Assembly (NCBI RefSeq): GCF_014643255.1
Contig: NZ_BMJI01000006.1
Coordinates: forward strand, 104,936-168,935
DNA: 64,000 nt
Direction: 5' to 3'
Source of the DNA: Tersicoccus solisilvae
Lineage (GTDB): Bacteria > Actinomycetota > Actinomycetes > Actinomycetales > Micrococcaceae
A program made the position numbers and the translations under genes. This document shows positions 1 through 9,574 of this stretch, in pieces (position 1 is the first letter of the stretch; each line of letters opens with the position of its first letter). The notes under the pieces were generated by a model. The model worked only from the letters and a program-made list of their open reading frames with translations. It did not search any database and was not told the DNA's origin.

Positions 1-906
1 CACCACGACGGCGACGACGAGCAGCAGTCCGGCCGTGGCGAGGTTGAGCCCGGCCGGGCCGGAGGGACGCAGGCCGCGGGGACCGCCGGTCGCCCTTGCG
101 TCGGTGGTCGTTCCGCGCCGCTGGGCGAGGGCGGCGCGCACGACCAGGACGGCCGCGAACACCGCCGCCACGATGACGGAGAGGGCGGCGACGGTCGGCA
201 GCGGGTCGAGCAGCCGGGCCGGACCGCTCGCGCCGAGGGACGCCGACGCGGGAGACACCACGCCGGGGCTGTCCGGCCAGGGGCCGGTGACCGCCCACCG
301 CGCGGGCCGCGTGATGGCCAGGGCGACACCCGCAGCCAGGGCCAGGCCGGCGTGCACCGCGGTGACCGCAGCCCCGGCCGACTGCCGGCCCGGCCGGTCC
401 CGCCGGTCGGCGGTGCCCGCGTCGTCCCGCCGCCCGGCACGGACCCGGCGCAGGACCACGGCGCCGGCGATCAGCACCGCGACGGGCAGACTCACCCACC
501 AGGCGGCGGCACCGGGCTCGACGGTCACGGGCAGCCGCGCGAGCACCGTCTCCACCATGGCGACGCCCCAGATCAGGGTGCCCACCGTGAGCAGGGCGGA
601 GATCAGGGTTGTGCCGGCCGCGAGCCACCGGGAACGACGGCCGGCCGGGTGCAGGAACGCCGTGACGTTGACCAGGGTGAACGGGAAGGCCAGGTACCAG
701 CCCGCGCGCTGCGCGCGGCGGGTACCGCGCACCCAGTTGACGATCCGCACCCGGTGCCGCGGGAGCCGCGGCGGGTCGACGGTCCGCACCCGGCGGCGCA
801 GCACTCGATTGCGGGCCCGGCCCAGCGCGTCGGTCCACGGCAGGTTGCCGATGCCCTGGACGCGGATCTCGACCAGCGGGGCGTCCGCCGGCTCGCCGGC
901 CGGCAC
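1..906 (-). CDS. Multi-pass membrane protein, 3' end outside window
   Basis: This is an open frame of 302 codons that runs off the left edge. It starts at a GTG one base after the uvrB stop, so it is probably coupled to uvrB, though no strong Shine-Dalgarno is visible. The N-terminus (PLVEIRVQGIGNLPW) followed by a basic stretch and AFPFTLVNVTAFLHP resembles the start of large actinobacterial integral membrane proteins that open with VEIRVHGVGG and carry a FxLVNVAGW membrane motif. At least five hydrophobic segments follow, separated by Arg/Asp-rich loops. The function of that family is not known to me. Family assignment is from memory of the motif only; the reading frame itself is well supported by codon use. 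Confidence 0.6.
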   Translation of the reverse strand, partial: MPAGEPADAPLVEIRVQGIGNLPWTDALGRARNRVLRRRVRTVDPPRLPRHRVRIVNWVRGTRRAQRAGWYLAFPFTLVNVTAFLHPAGRRSRWLAAGTTLISALLTVGTLIWGVAMVETVLARLPVTVEPGAAAWWVSLPVAVLIAGAVVLRRVRAGRRDDAGTADRRDRPGRQSAGAAVTAVHAGLALAAGVALAITRPARWAVTGPWPDSPGVVSPASASLGASGPARLLDPLPTVAALSVIVAAVFAAVLVVRAALAQRRGTTTDARATGGPRGLRPSGPAGLNLATAGLLLVVAVVV

Positions 907-907
907 C

Positions 908-3016
<2,109 letters not shown>

Positions 3017-3023
3017 GGATCAA

Positions 3024-3029
3024 GGCTAG
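3024..3029 (-). promoter_or_regulatory. Putative leaderless -10 box of uvrB
   Basis: TAGCCT on the minus strand fits the actinobacterial TANNNT -10 consensus and ends 7 bases before the uvrB ATG. Transcription would begin at or within a base or two of the start codon. No ribosome binding site is present, in agreement. Confidence 0.5.
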
Positions 3030-3198
3030 ATCACCCCACCGACAGAACTCCCGGCGGTTCGCCCACGGCGGGAACCGGCTCAGCGCGCCCGCGTCCGCCA
3101 CCCGGTGCGCCTCTCCCGCCGGGGGTCCGATCCGTGATGTGATCGGCCACGTCAGCGCGGTGATCCGCACCGCGCCGCACGCAACCGAGGGGGAAACC

Positions 3199-3558
3199 AT
3201 GTCCACACCCGATTCGCCGCACTCCGCCACCCCGTACGCCGGGCCGAACACGCCCGCTCCGGCCTCCGCGCCGGCGCCCGGGCGGGGTCTCGGCATCGCC
3301 GGGTTCATCCTGTCGCTGCTCGGCCCGCTCACGGTGCTCGGCCTGATCCTCTCGATCGTCGCGCTGATCCAGTCACGCCGGGCCGGCCGGCCCAACGGGT
3401 TCGCGATCGCCGGCATCGTGATCGGCGCGCTCGGCACCCTGATCCTCATCGGCCTCATCATCATCGGCGCGGTCGCCGCCGGTCAGCTGGCCGAGACCTG
3501 CCAGCAGCTCGGGCCGGGCACGCACGTCAAGGACGGCATCACCTACACCTGCTCCTGA
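3199..3558 (+). CDS. DUF4190-type small membrane protein
   Basis: A 119-residue protein with a Pro/Ala-rich cytoplasmic N-terminus (about 30 residues) and two hydrophobic segments separated by SRRAGRPNGFAIAGI. That helix-loop-helix arrangement is the hallmark of DUF4190 proteins. The short C-terminal tail contains two cysteines (ETCQQLGPGTHVKDGITYTC) and probably faces outside. The ATG at 3199 was chosen over in-frame upstream codons because a GAGGGG Shine-Dalgarno lies 6-11 bases before it. It is divergent from uvrB and convergent with coaE. No specific function is known for the family. Confidence 0.8.
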   Translation: MSTPDSPHSATPYAGPNTPAPASAPAPGRGLGIAGFILSLLGPLTVLGLILSIVALIQSRRAGRPNGFAIAGIVIGALGTLILIGLIIIGAVAAGQLAETCQQLGPGTHVKDGITYTCS

Positions 3559-3576
3559 CCGATCCGTACCGTTCGC

Positions 3577-3611
3577 CGGAACCCTGGGTGGCCCCGCCGC
3601 TCAGGGTTCCG
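3577..3611. terminator. Hairpin between DUF4190 gene and coaE
   Basis: A perfect 10-bp inverted repeat, CGGAACCCTG (3577-3586) and CAGGGTTCCG (3602-3611), with a 15-base loop. It lies between two convergent genes and overlaps the last codons of coaE. There is no T-tract, as is usual for actinobacterial terminators. Confidence 0.55.
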
Positions 3612-4578
3612 TGCGTTCCCGGTCGCCTTCGCGGTCAAGGAGGAGCACGACGACGGGCTGACCCGGGTCCGCCGAGCCGTGCAGGCGCCGGGCCCCGGGT
3701 ACCGAGCCGGCCGGTGGCACCGGCGGGTGACCGGCGGCGGTGACCGCCGTCGCCAGGGCGTCCAGGTCGCCGGGGCGCGCGGCCACGGCGATCAGGTCGG
3801 GACCGGCGGCGGAGTCGTCGGACCGGACCGCCGGCGTCACGCGCTGCAGCGAGTCAGCCCCGGCGTGGCGGATCCGCGCCGCCGCCCGGGCGAGGGCCGC
3901 CCCGTCGAGGTCGGGCCCGGCACCCGACGCGAGCGTCGCCCGCGCGATCGCCGCGTCCGAGGGCCGGCCGGCCGCGAGGTTCGCGTCGAACGGGACGATG
4001 CGCTCGTCCCAGAGCCGGTCGACGGCCGCCCTGAGGTCCTCGACCGTGCCGTCGTTGTGCAGCAGGACGTCGGCGACCGCCGCCCGCTCGGCGTCGGTGG
4101 CCTGCGCGGCCATCCGGGCGCGAGCATCGGCGTCGCTCATCCCCCGCTGCTCCACCATCCGCCGCACCCGCGCCCCGGCCGGCGCCTGCACGACGACGAC
4201 GAGGGGAAAGGCGTCCGCCTGGCCGGTCTCGACGAGCAGCGGGATGTCCTGCACGATCACGGCGTCGAGGGGTGCCGCGGCGATCCGGCGGGCCGCCTCG
4301 GCCCGCACGCGGGGGTGCACGATGTCGTTGAGGGTGCGACGCGCGTCCTCGTCACTGAAGACGAGGGAACCCAGCGCGGCCCGGTCGAGGCTGCCGTCGC
4401 CGCCCAGCACACCGCGGCCGAAGGCGTCGACCACCGCGTCGAGCCCGTCGGTGCCCGGGGCGACGACCTCGCGGGAGAGCCGGTCCGCGTCGACGAGCAC
4501 GGCACCCCGCTCGCTCAGCCGGGTCGCCACCACCGACTTGCCCGCCGCGATCCCGCCGGTCAGCCCGATCCTCAGCAT
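3601..4578 (-). CDS. coaE: Dephospho-CoA kinase with degenerate UPF0157 tail
   Basis: Phosphorylates the 3'-hydroxyl of dephospho-CoA in the last step of coenzyme A synthesis. The N-terminal 200 residues are a complete kinase: P-loop GGIAAGKS (residues 8-15), DADRLSREVV, HPRVRAEAARR and VVVQAPAGARVRRM. The usual enzyme is about 200 residues, but this one has 325. In mycobacteria and relatives coaE is fused to a GrpB/UPF0157 nucleotidyltransferase-like domain. Here the extension is only about 120 residues and keeps a recognisable late motif, RLHGSADPGQP, so it looks like a shrunken remnant of that domain. A TAGGCT box ends 6 bases before the ATG (leaderless start). Confidence 0.93.
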   Translation of the reverse strand: MLRIGLTGGIAAGKSVVATRLSERGAVLVDADRLSREVVAPGTDGLDAVVDAFGRGVLGGDGSLDRAALGSLVFSDEDARRTLNDIVHPRVRAEAARRIAAAPLDAVIVQDIPLLVETGQADAFPLVVVVQAPAGARVRRMVEQRGMSDADARARMAAQATDAERAAVADVLLHNDGTVEDLRAAVDRLWDERIVPFDANLAAGRPSDAAIARATLASGAGPDLDGAALARAAARIRHAGADSLQRVTPAVRSDDSAAGPDLIAVAARPGDLDALATAVTAAGHPPVPPAGSVPGARRLHGSADPGQPVVVLLLDREGDRERTEP

Positions 4579-4584
4579 CGCCCC

Positions 4585-4590
4585 AGCCTA
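4585..4590 (-). promoter_or_regulatory. Putative leaderless -10 box of coaE
   Basis: TAGGCT (minus strand) ends 6 bases upstream of the coaE ATG. No Shine-Dalgarno is present. Same arrangement as at uvrB, polA and pyk. Confidence 0.5.
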
Positions 4591-4655
4591 CGGGCGGGGC
4601 GGAGGGGTTGTCCGCACGGGTTGTCCACGGGGTGCGACCGGCGCACCATGTGGTC

Positions 4656-5150
4656 ATGGCCGACGATGCGCAGATCGAGACGAACGACGACGCGATCAGC
4701 CCGGACCAGGTGGACGAGCTGGTCGGTCTGATGAACGAGGCCGCGGACGCGTACATCCGCGGCGACATCGACCGGTATCTCGAGTTGCTCGAGCATCCGG
4801 AGGACTTCACCCTGATGGCGCCCTTCGGGGGCCCGACGACCGACCGGGGCGAGGACACCCCGGAGGCACGGGCCACGACGCGGAAGTTCTTCGCCGCCGG
4901 GGAGGCCACCTTCGAGGTGGACCGCCACTACGTCTCCGGCTCCCTCGTCGTCCTGGTGGGCGTCGAGCGACAGCACGGCGAGGTGGGCGGCCTGCCGGAC
5001 CAGGACTGGTCCCTCCGCGTGACGCTCGTGTTCCGGCGCGCGGGCCACCGCTGGCAGCTGGTGCATCGCCACGCCGACGCCCTCGTGCACCCGATCTCGT
5101 TCGACCTGCTCGCGGAACTGGCCCGTGGCACCGAGGACGGAACCCGCTGA
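4656..5150 (+). CDS. NTF2-like / SnoaL-like domain protein (DUF4440 type)
   Basis: A 164-residue cytosolic protein with no signal peptide. The core (DQVDELVGLMNEAADAYIRG, then a mid-protein FTLMAPFGG and the C-terminal WSLRVTLVFRRAGHRWQLVH) fits the cone-shaped NTF2/SnoaL-like fold, ending in the typical strand W-x-LVHRHAD. Such proteins are ligand-binding or enzymatic with very varied roles, so no substrate can be assigned. The start at 4656 (MADDAQIET) excludes an upstream extension that lacks conserved character; no strong Shine-Dalgarno is seen. It is convergent with rpsA across a strong terminator. Confidence 0.75.
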   Translation: MADDAQIETNDDAISPDQVDELVGLMNEAADAYIRGDIDRYLELLEHPEDFTLMAPFGGPTTDRGEDTPEARATTRKFFAAGEATFEVDRHYVSGSLVVLVGVERQHGEVGGLPDQDWSLRVTLVFRRAGHRWQLVHRHADALVHPISFDLLAELARGTEDGTR

Positions 5151-5176
5151 CGTCCGGGGGCAGCCCGCCCGGACGG

Positions 5177-5214
5177 CACGAGGCCCCGGCAGCCGCAGCT
5201 GCCGGGGCCTCGTG
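5177..5214. terminator. Strong bidirectional terminator between NTF2-like gene and rpsA
   Basis: A perfect 17-bp stem with a 4-base CGCA loop: CACGAGGCCCCGGCAGC (5177-5193) pairs with 5198-5214. It sits between two convergent genes, 26 bases after one stop and 19 bases before the other. Confidence 0.85.
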
Positions 5215-5233
5215 GGGTCGAACGACTTCCGAA

Positions 5234-6703
5234 TCAGTTACCGGTGAGCTTCTCGCGCAGGGCGGCCAGCGCCTCGTCCGAGGCCAGCGTGCCCGCGTCG
5301 CGGGACGTGTCGTCGGAGGAGTAGCTGGTGGTGCCGGAGTCGAAGCTGCCACCACCGGTGTTCTCCGCCGCGGCCTCGGCCTGCGTGGTGACCTGACGCT
5401 TGTGCGCCTCCCACCGCTCCTGAGCCTGCGCGTACTGCGCCTCCCAGGTGGCCCGCTGCGACTCGTAGCCCTCGAGCCACTCGTTGGACTCCGGATCGAA
5501 GCCCTCCGGGTACTTGTAGTTGCCCTCGTCGTCGTACTCGGCGGCCATGCCGTACAGCGCCGGGTCGAACTCGGTGGACTCGGGATCGACGCCCTCGTTG
5601 GCCTGCTTCAGCGACAGCGAGATGCGGCGGCGGTCCAGGTCGATGTCGATGACCTTGACGAACAGCTCCTCGCCCACGGACACGACCTGCTCGGCCAGGT
5701 CCACGTGGCGGGTCGCCAGCTCGGAGATGTGCACCAGGCCCTCGATGCCGTCCTCCACGCGGACGAACGCACCGAACGGCACCAGCTTGGTGACCTTGCC
5801 GGGGACGATCTGGCCCAGGGCGTGGGTCCGGGCGAACGTCTGCCACGGATCCTCCTGGGTCGCCTTCAGCGACAGGGAGACCCGCTCGCGGTCCAGGTCG
5901 ACGTCGAGCACCTCGACGGTGACCGGCTGACCGACCTCGACGACCTCGGACGGGTGGTCGATGTGCTTCCAGGACAGCTCGGAGACGTGCACCAGACCGT
6001 CGACGCCGCCCAGATCGACGAACGCGCCGAAGTTGACGATCGAGGAGACGGTACCCGGGCGGACCTGGCCCTTCTGCAGCTTGTTGAGGAAGTCGGAGCG
6101 GACCTCGGACTGGGTCTGCTCGAGCCACGCACGGCGGGACAGGACCACGTTGTTGCGGTTCTTGTCCAGCTCGATGATCTTCGCCTCGAGCTCCTGGCCG
6201 ATGTACGGGGCCAGGTCGCGGACGCGACGCATCTCCACCAGCGACGCCGGCAGGAAGCCACGGAGCCCGATGTCGAGGATGAGGCCGCCCTTGACGACCT
6301 CGATGACGGTGCCGGTGACGACGCCGTCCTCTTCCTTGATCTTCTCGATATCCCCCCAGGCGCGCTCGTACTGAGCCCGCTTCTTGGAGAGGATCAGGCG
6401 GCCTTCCTTGTCCTCCTTGGTCAGGACGAGGGCTTCCACCTCGTCACCGACGGAGACGACCTCACCGGGGTCGACATCGTGCTTGATGGACAGCTCGCGC
6501 GACGGGATGACGCCCTCGGTCTTGTAACCGATGTCGAGCAGGACTTCGTCGCGGTCGACCTTGACCACGGTGCCTTCAACGAGGTCGCCGTCGTTGAAGT
6601 ACTTGATGGTTGCATCGATCGCGGCGAGGAAGTCCTCGGCGGTGCCGATGTCGTTGACCGCAACCTGGGGGGCAGCGGTCTTGTCGGTGGCGGTGATGGT
6701 CAT
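5234..6703 (-). CDS. rpsA: 30S ribosomal protein S1
   Basis: S1 binds mRNA on the 30S subunit and helps deliver leadered messages. The 489-residue product has four S1 (OB-fold) repeats at about residues 35-105, 120-190, 205-275 and 290-360. The last two are the best conserved (NFGAFVDLGGVDGLVHVSEL and PFGAFVRVEDGIEGLVHISE). An acidic, low-complexity C-terminal tail of about 120 residues is typical of actinobacterial S1, which has four repeats rather than the six of E. coli. The ATG at 6703 (MTITATDKTAA) was chosen because it matches the family N-terminus. An upstream in-frame codon at 6760 would add an unrelated extension. Confidence 0.96.
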   Translation of the reverse strand: MTITATDKTAAPQVAVNDIGTAEDFLAAIDATIKYFNDGDLVEGTVVKVDRDEVLLDIGYKTEGVIPSRELSIKHDVDPGEVVSVGDEVEALVLTKEDKEGRLILSKKRAQYERAWGDIEKIKEEDGVVTGTVIEVVKGGLILDIGLRGFLPASLVEMRRVRDLAPYIGQELEAKIIELDKNRNNVVLSRRAWLEQTQSEVRSDFLNKLQKGQVRPGTVSSIVNFGAFVDLGGVDGLVHVSELSWKHIDHPSEVVEVGQPVTVEVLDVDLDRERVSLSLKATQEDPWQTFARTHALGQIVPGKVTKLVPFGAFVRVEDGIEGLVHISELATRHVDLAEQVVSVGEELFVKVIDIDLDRRRISLSLKQANEGVDPESTEFDPALYGMAAEYDDEGNYKYPEGFDPESNEWLEGYESQRATWEAQYAQAQERWEAHKRQVTTQAEAAAENTGGGSFDSGTTSYSSDDTSRDAGTLASDEALAALREKLTGN

Positions 6704-6805
6704 GTAGGAGGGACTCCGATTTGTGGTGGATGGTCGGTGCGCGCGGCCGGGGCCGCACACGGGGTGAAAAAAGTGATGTCACGCGCACGCAGAATGCGCC
6801 ACCTC

Positions 6806-6835
6806 AGTCTAGTTGCTGGCGGCAACCCGCGCAAA
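6806..6835 (-). promoter_or_regulatory. Probable rpsA promoter with ~95-base leader
   Basis: Minus strand: -35 TTTGCG (6835-6830), an 18-bp spacer and -10 TAGACT (6811-6806). Transcription would begin near 6799, giving a 5' leader of about 95 bases before the rpsA ATG, room for the autogenous control known for S1 in other bacteria. The rest of the interval 6704-6922 shows nothing else recognisable. Confidence 0.45.
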
Positions 6836-6922
6836 GACGGCTTCGGTGTCGCGCCGTTTGTCTCAACGCCGGCGCGGCGCCGCCGATTCCCGGCCGGCGC
6901 CGCGGTGGATCTCCGGCACGGC

Positions 6923-8218
6923 TCAGAACTGGGTGAGGCACTGCGGCACGCGTCCGGTGGCGAGCATGCCGGCGAGGCGCTGCACCGCTTCCGGATCCCC
7001 GGTGACGGCGCCCGCCCGGGCGAGGGTGTCCACGCTGATCCCGCCCAGGTAGGCCGAGCTCAGGGCGGCGACCGGCAGCGTGACGTCTGCCGGCGCGTCC
7101 TCGACGCGCCGGGCGGTCAGCCGGCCGTCCTCTGAAACCACCTCGAGGGTGCCCGCGGCGATGTCGAGCGCGTCGGTGAGAGCCAGCCGGACCGTGCCCG
7201 GAGCCCCGCCGGGCCGCGCCTGGAGCGCGGCGACGGGGTCGAGGATGCGCAGCCACAGGCTGTCCTCCCGTTCCGTGACGGCGCAGCTGCGGGGGTCGGC
7301 GATCGCCCAGCGCAACGGCTCGTCGACGCTCGCGTGGTCCCACGTCACCCGGTCGACCAGGTCGAGGGAGCCGAGCAGTTCCCAGAGGGCGCGGTAGGCG
7401 TCGTCGGTGGCGGCGACGAGGTCGAGCACCCGGACCGTCGTCGGTTCGGTGTCCCAGCCGGCGAACCTCCAGGTGACGTAGCCGTCCGGCTCGCCGTCCT
7501 CGCCCCAGTGCGCCGCGCCGCGGACCGCCGTGTCCGGCTCCATCCCGCCGTCGTGCAGGGTGCCGTCGATGTTGCCCGGGTAGGAGGCCTGCCGGTCGAT
7601 CGAGCCGGGGGTGATCGCGTGCCAGCGGGCGAACACCCGGCGGGAGACGGCGGCGATGCCCTCCCGCTCGATGAACTCGGTCCGCCCGGCCGGCGCCGGC
7701 CCGGTCGCCGGGCCGAACGCGAGGCCCCGCCGGGTGTCGATCCGCAGCGACTCCCGCTCGACGGCGACGCCGAAGCCGAAGCGGCCGTAGATGGTCGCCT
7801 CGGAGGCGGTCAGGGCCGCCATGGCGAGCCCGGCGTCGGCGGCCCGCCGCAGGTCCTCGGTCATCATCCGCCGCAGCAGGCCGCGCCGGCGGTGCGTGGC
7901 GCGGACGGTGACGGCGGTGATCTCGTGCGTGGGCAGCAGTGTCGCCCCCGTGTTCAGCGTGTTCGTCATGCTGGCGAACGTGGCCACCGGGATCGACGGG
8001 TCCACGGCGCCCTCCGGGGTGCCCGCCACGTAGACGCCGCCCAGCTCCCGGTCGTCCTCGCGGTAGAAACGCGCCATCCGCTCGACCTGGCCCGGCACCG
8101 GGGGCTTGTCGTGGAAGCCGCGGAACACGGCCTCCGCCCAGGTCCGGGTGGCGGCGTCGGACGCCTCGTCGGTGCCGCCGGGGCGGAACCAGCGCAACTC
8201 GTCGTCGGTCTGCGGCAT
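6923..8218 (-). CDS. Eis-family GNAT N-acetyltransferase (copy 1)
   Basis: A 431-residue protein with the three-part Eis architecture: an N-terminal GNAT domain with acetyl-CoA loop (TVRATHRRRGLLRRMMTEDL, about 104-123) and ASEATIYGRFGFG, a second diverged GNAT domain, and a C-terminal sterol-carrier-like domain. It ends in a bare Phe carboxylate that acts as the general base in Eis proteins. Eis of Mycobacterium tuberculosis acetylates aminoglycosides and protein lysines; the substrate here is unknown. The ATG at 8218 is preceded by CGGAGAA. It lies 29 bases downstream of a paralogue, so the pair looks like a tandem duplication co-transcribed from polA. Confidence 0.88.
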   Translation of the reverse strand: MPQTDDELRWFRPGGTDEASDAATRTWAEAVFRGFHDKPPVPGQVERMARFYREDDRELGGVYVAGTPEGAVDPSIPVATFASMTNTLNTGATLLPTHEITAVTVRATHRRRGLLRRMMTEDLRRAADAGLAMAALTASEATIYGRFGFGVAVERESLRIDTRRGLAFGPATGPAPAGRTEFIEREGIAAVSRRVFARWHAITPGSIDRQASYPGNIDGTLHDGGMEPDTAVRGAAHWGEDGEPDGYVTWRFAGWDTEPTTVRVLDLVAATDDAYRALWELLGSLDLVDRVTWDHASVDEPLRWAIADPRSCAVTEREDSLWLRILDPVAALQARPGGAPGTVRLALTDALDIAAGTLEVVSEDGRLTARRVEDAPADVTLPVAALSSAYLGGISVDTLARAGAVTGDPEAVQRLAGMLATGRVPQCLTQF

Positions 8219-8247
8219 GCGGTTCTCCGGTCCGGGGGCGGGGCGGG

Positions 8248-9552
8248 TCAGAAGTGGGTGATGCAGTACGGGGCGCGGTCGACGGCGAACATCCGGGACA
8301 GCTGGGCCACGGCCGTGCCGCCGCCGCGGATCCTGCCGGCGTCGGCGAGCGCCCCGATGGTGGCGCCCCCGAGGAACGCCGAGCCGAGGGAGGCGACGTC
8401 GACGGTGACGTCGGCGTCCGGGCGGGGCGCGGCCGCGGTCTGCTGCACGGAGGGGACGCCGCCGGAGACGCCGAGGTCGAAGGTGCCGGCGGCGAGACCG
8501 AGCGGATCCTCCACTGCGAGGCTCAGCTCGCCGTCGCCGGACCAGCGGCGGGACTGCAGGCAGGTGAGGGGATCGAGGATGCGCAGCCACAGCCGGTCGT
8601 CCCGGCCGGTGACGCGGTAGCCGCGGGTGTCGGCCATGGCCCAGGGCAGCGGGTCGTCGATCCGGGCCGCGTCGTACCGGACCCGCTGGATCAGGTCGAG
8701 GTTGCCGACGAAGTTCCAGAGCCCGAGGTAGGAGTCCGGCCCGGTGGCGACGAGGTCGATGACCTTGACCTCGGACACCGCGTCCCGCGACTCGACGTGT
8801 TGGTAGGTGACGCACCCGTCCGGGGTGCCGTCCGCGTCGTAGTGCAGGGCGGCGCGGACGGTGAGGTCCGGCTCGTCGGCGTGCCCGTTGATCGTGCCGT
8901 CGATGCGCGCCGGGTAGGACGCCTGCCGGCCGACCGAACCGCGCGTGGCGGCGTGGAAGCGGGCGAAGATGTCCCCGGCCACCTCGGCGATGGCCTCGCG
9001 GCGGGCGAGTTCGACCGTGCCGACGGCGCCGCGGTCCAGGGACGGCAGGGCGAAGCGCGACGTCGTGTCCAGCTCGATGGTGCTGGTCTGCGTGGCCACC
9101 CCGAAGCCGAACCGACCGTAGATCGTGGCCTCGGACGCGGTCAGGGCGGCGATCGGCAGGCCGGCGTCGCGGGCGGCGGTGAGGCTCTCCGTCATCATCC
9201 GGCGCAGCAGGCCGCGCCGCCGATGCGTGGGGCGGACCGTGACGTCGGAGATCAGGTGCGCCGGCAGCAGGGTCTCCCCCGTGCTCAGCGTGCTCGTGTA
9301 GGTGGTGAACGTGGCGACGGGCACCTCGGCGCCGACCGAGTGCACCGGCGTCGCGTCGACGTACACGCCCGTCATCAGCCGGTCGTCGGCGCGGATGAAC
9401 TCCGCCTCCCGGCGCAGGGTCTTCGGGGTGAACGCCTGCTCGTGGAAGCCGCGGTTGACGGCCTGCAGCCAGGCCTCCGTCTCGGGGGACACGGTCCCGT
9501 CCTGCAGCCCGGCCCGGAACCGGCGGATCTGGTACTCGTCGCTGTCCGTCAC
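8248..9552 (-). CDS. Eis-family GNAT N-acetyltransferase (copy 2)
   Basis: A 434-residue paralogue of the adjacent gene. The two share VTVR/PTHRRRGLLRRMMTE, ALTASEATIYGRFGFGVA, the RQASYPxxIDGT block, the VEVKVIDLVA-type strand and the terminal aromatic residue (F). The N-terminal GNAT, middle GNAT-like and C-terminal sterol-carrier-like domains are all present. I prefer the GTG at 9552 (TDSDEYQIRRF) because it aligns with MPQTDDELRWF of copy 1. A GTG at 9573, two bases after the polA stop, is the alternative and would add seven residues. It probably shares a transcript with polA. The acetylated substrate cannot be told from the sequence. Confidence 0.87.
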   Translation of the reverse strand: MTDSDEYQIRRFRAGLQDGTVSPETEAWLQAVNRGFHEQAFTPKTLRREAEFIRADDRLMTGVYVDATPVHSVGAEVPVATFTTYTSTLSTGETLLPAHLISDVTVRPTHRRRGLLRRMMTESLTAARDAGLPIAALTASEATIYGRFGFGVATQTSTIELDTTSRFALPSLDRGAVGTVELARREAIAEVAGDIFARFHAATRGSVGRQASYPARIDGTINGHADEPDLTVRAALHYDADGTPDGCVTYQHVESRDAVSEVKVIDLVATGPDSYLGLWNFVGNLDLIQRVRYDAARIDDPLPWAMADTRGYRVTGRDDRLWLRILDPLTCLQSRRWSGDGELSLAVEDPLGLAAGTFDLGVSGGVPSVQQTAAAPRPDADVTVDVASLGSAFLGGATIGALADAGRIRGGGTAVAQLSRMFAVDRAPYCITHF

Positions 9553-9574
9553 CCGACCAGCGTAGGTCACCACC

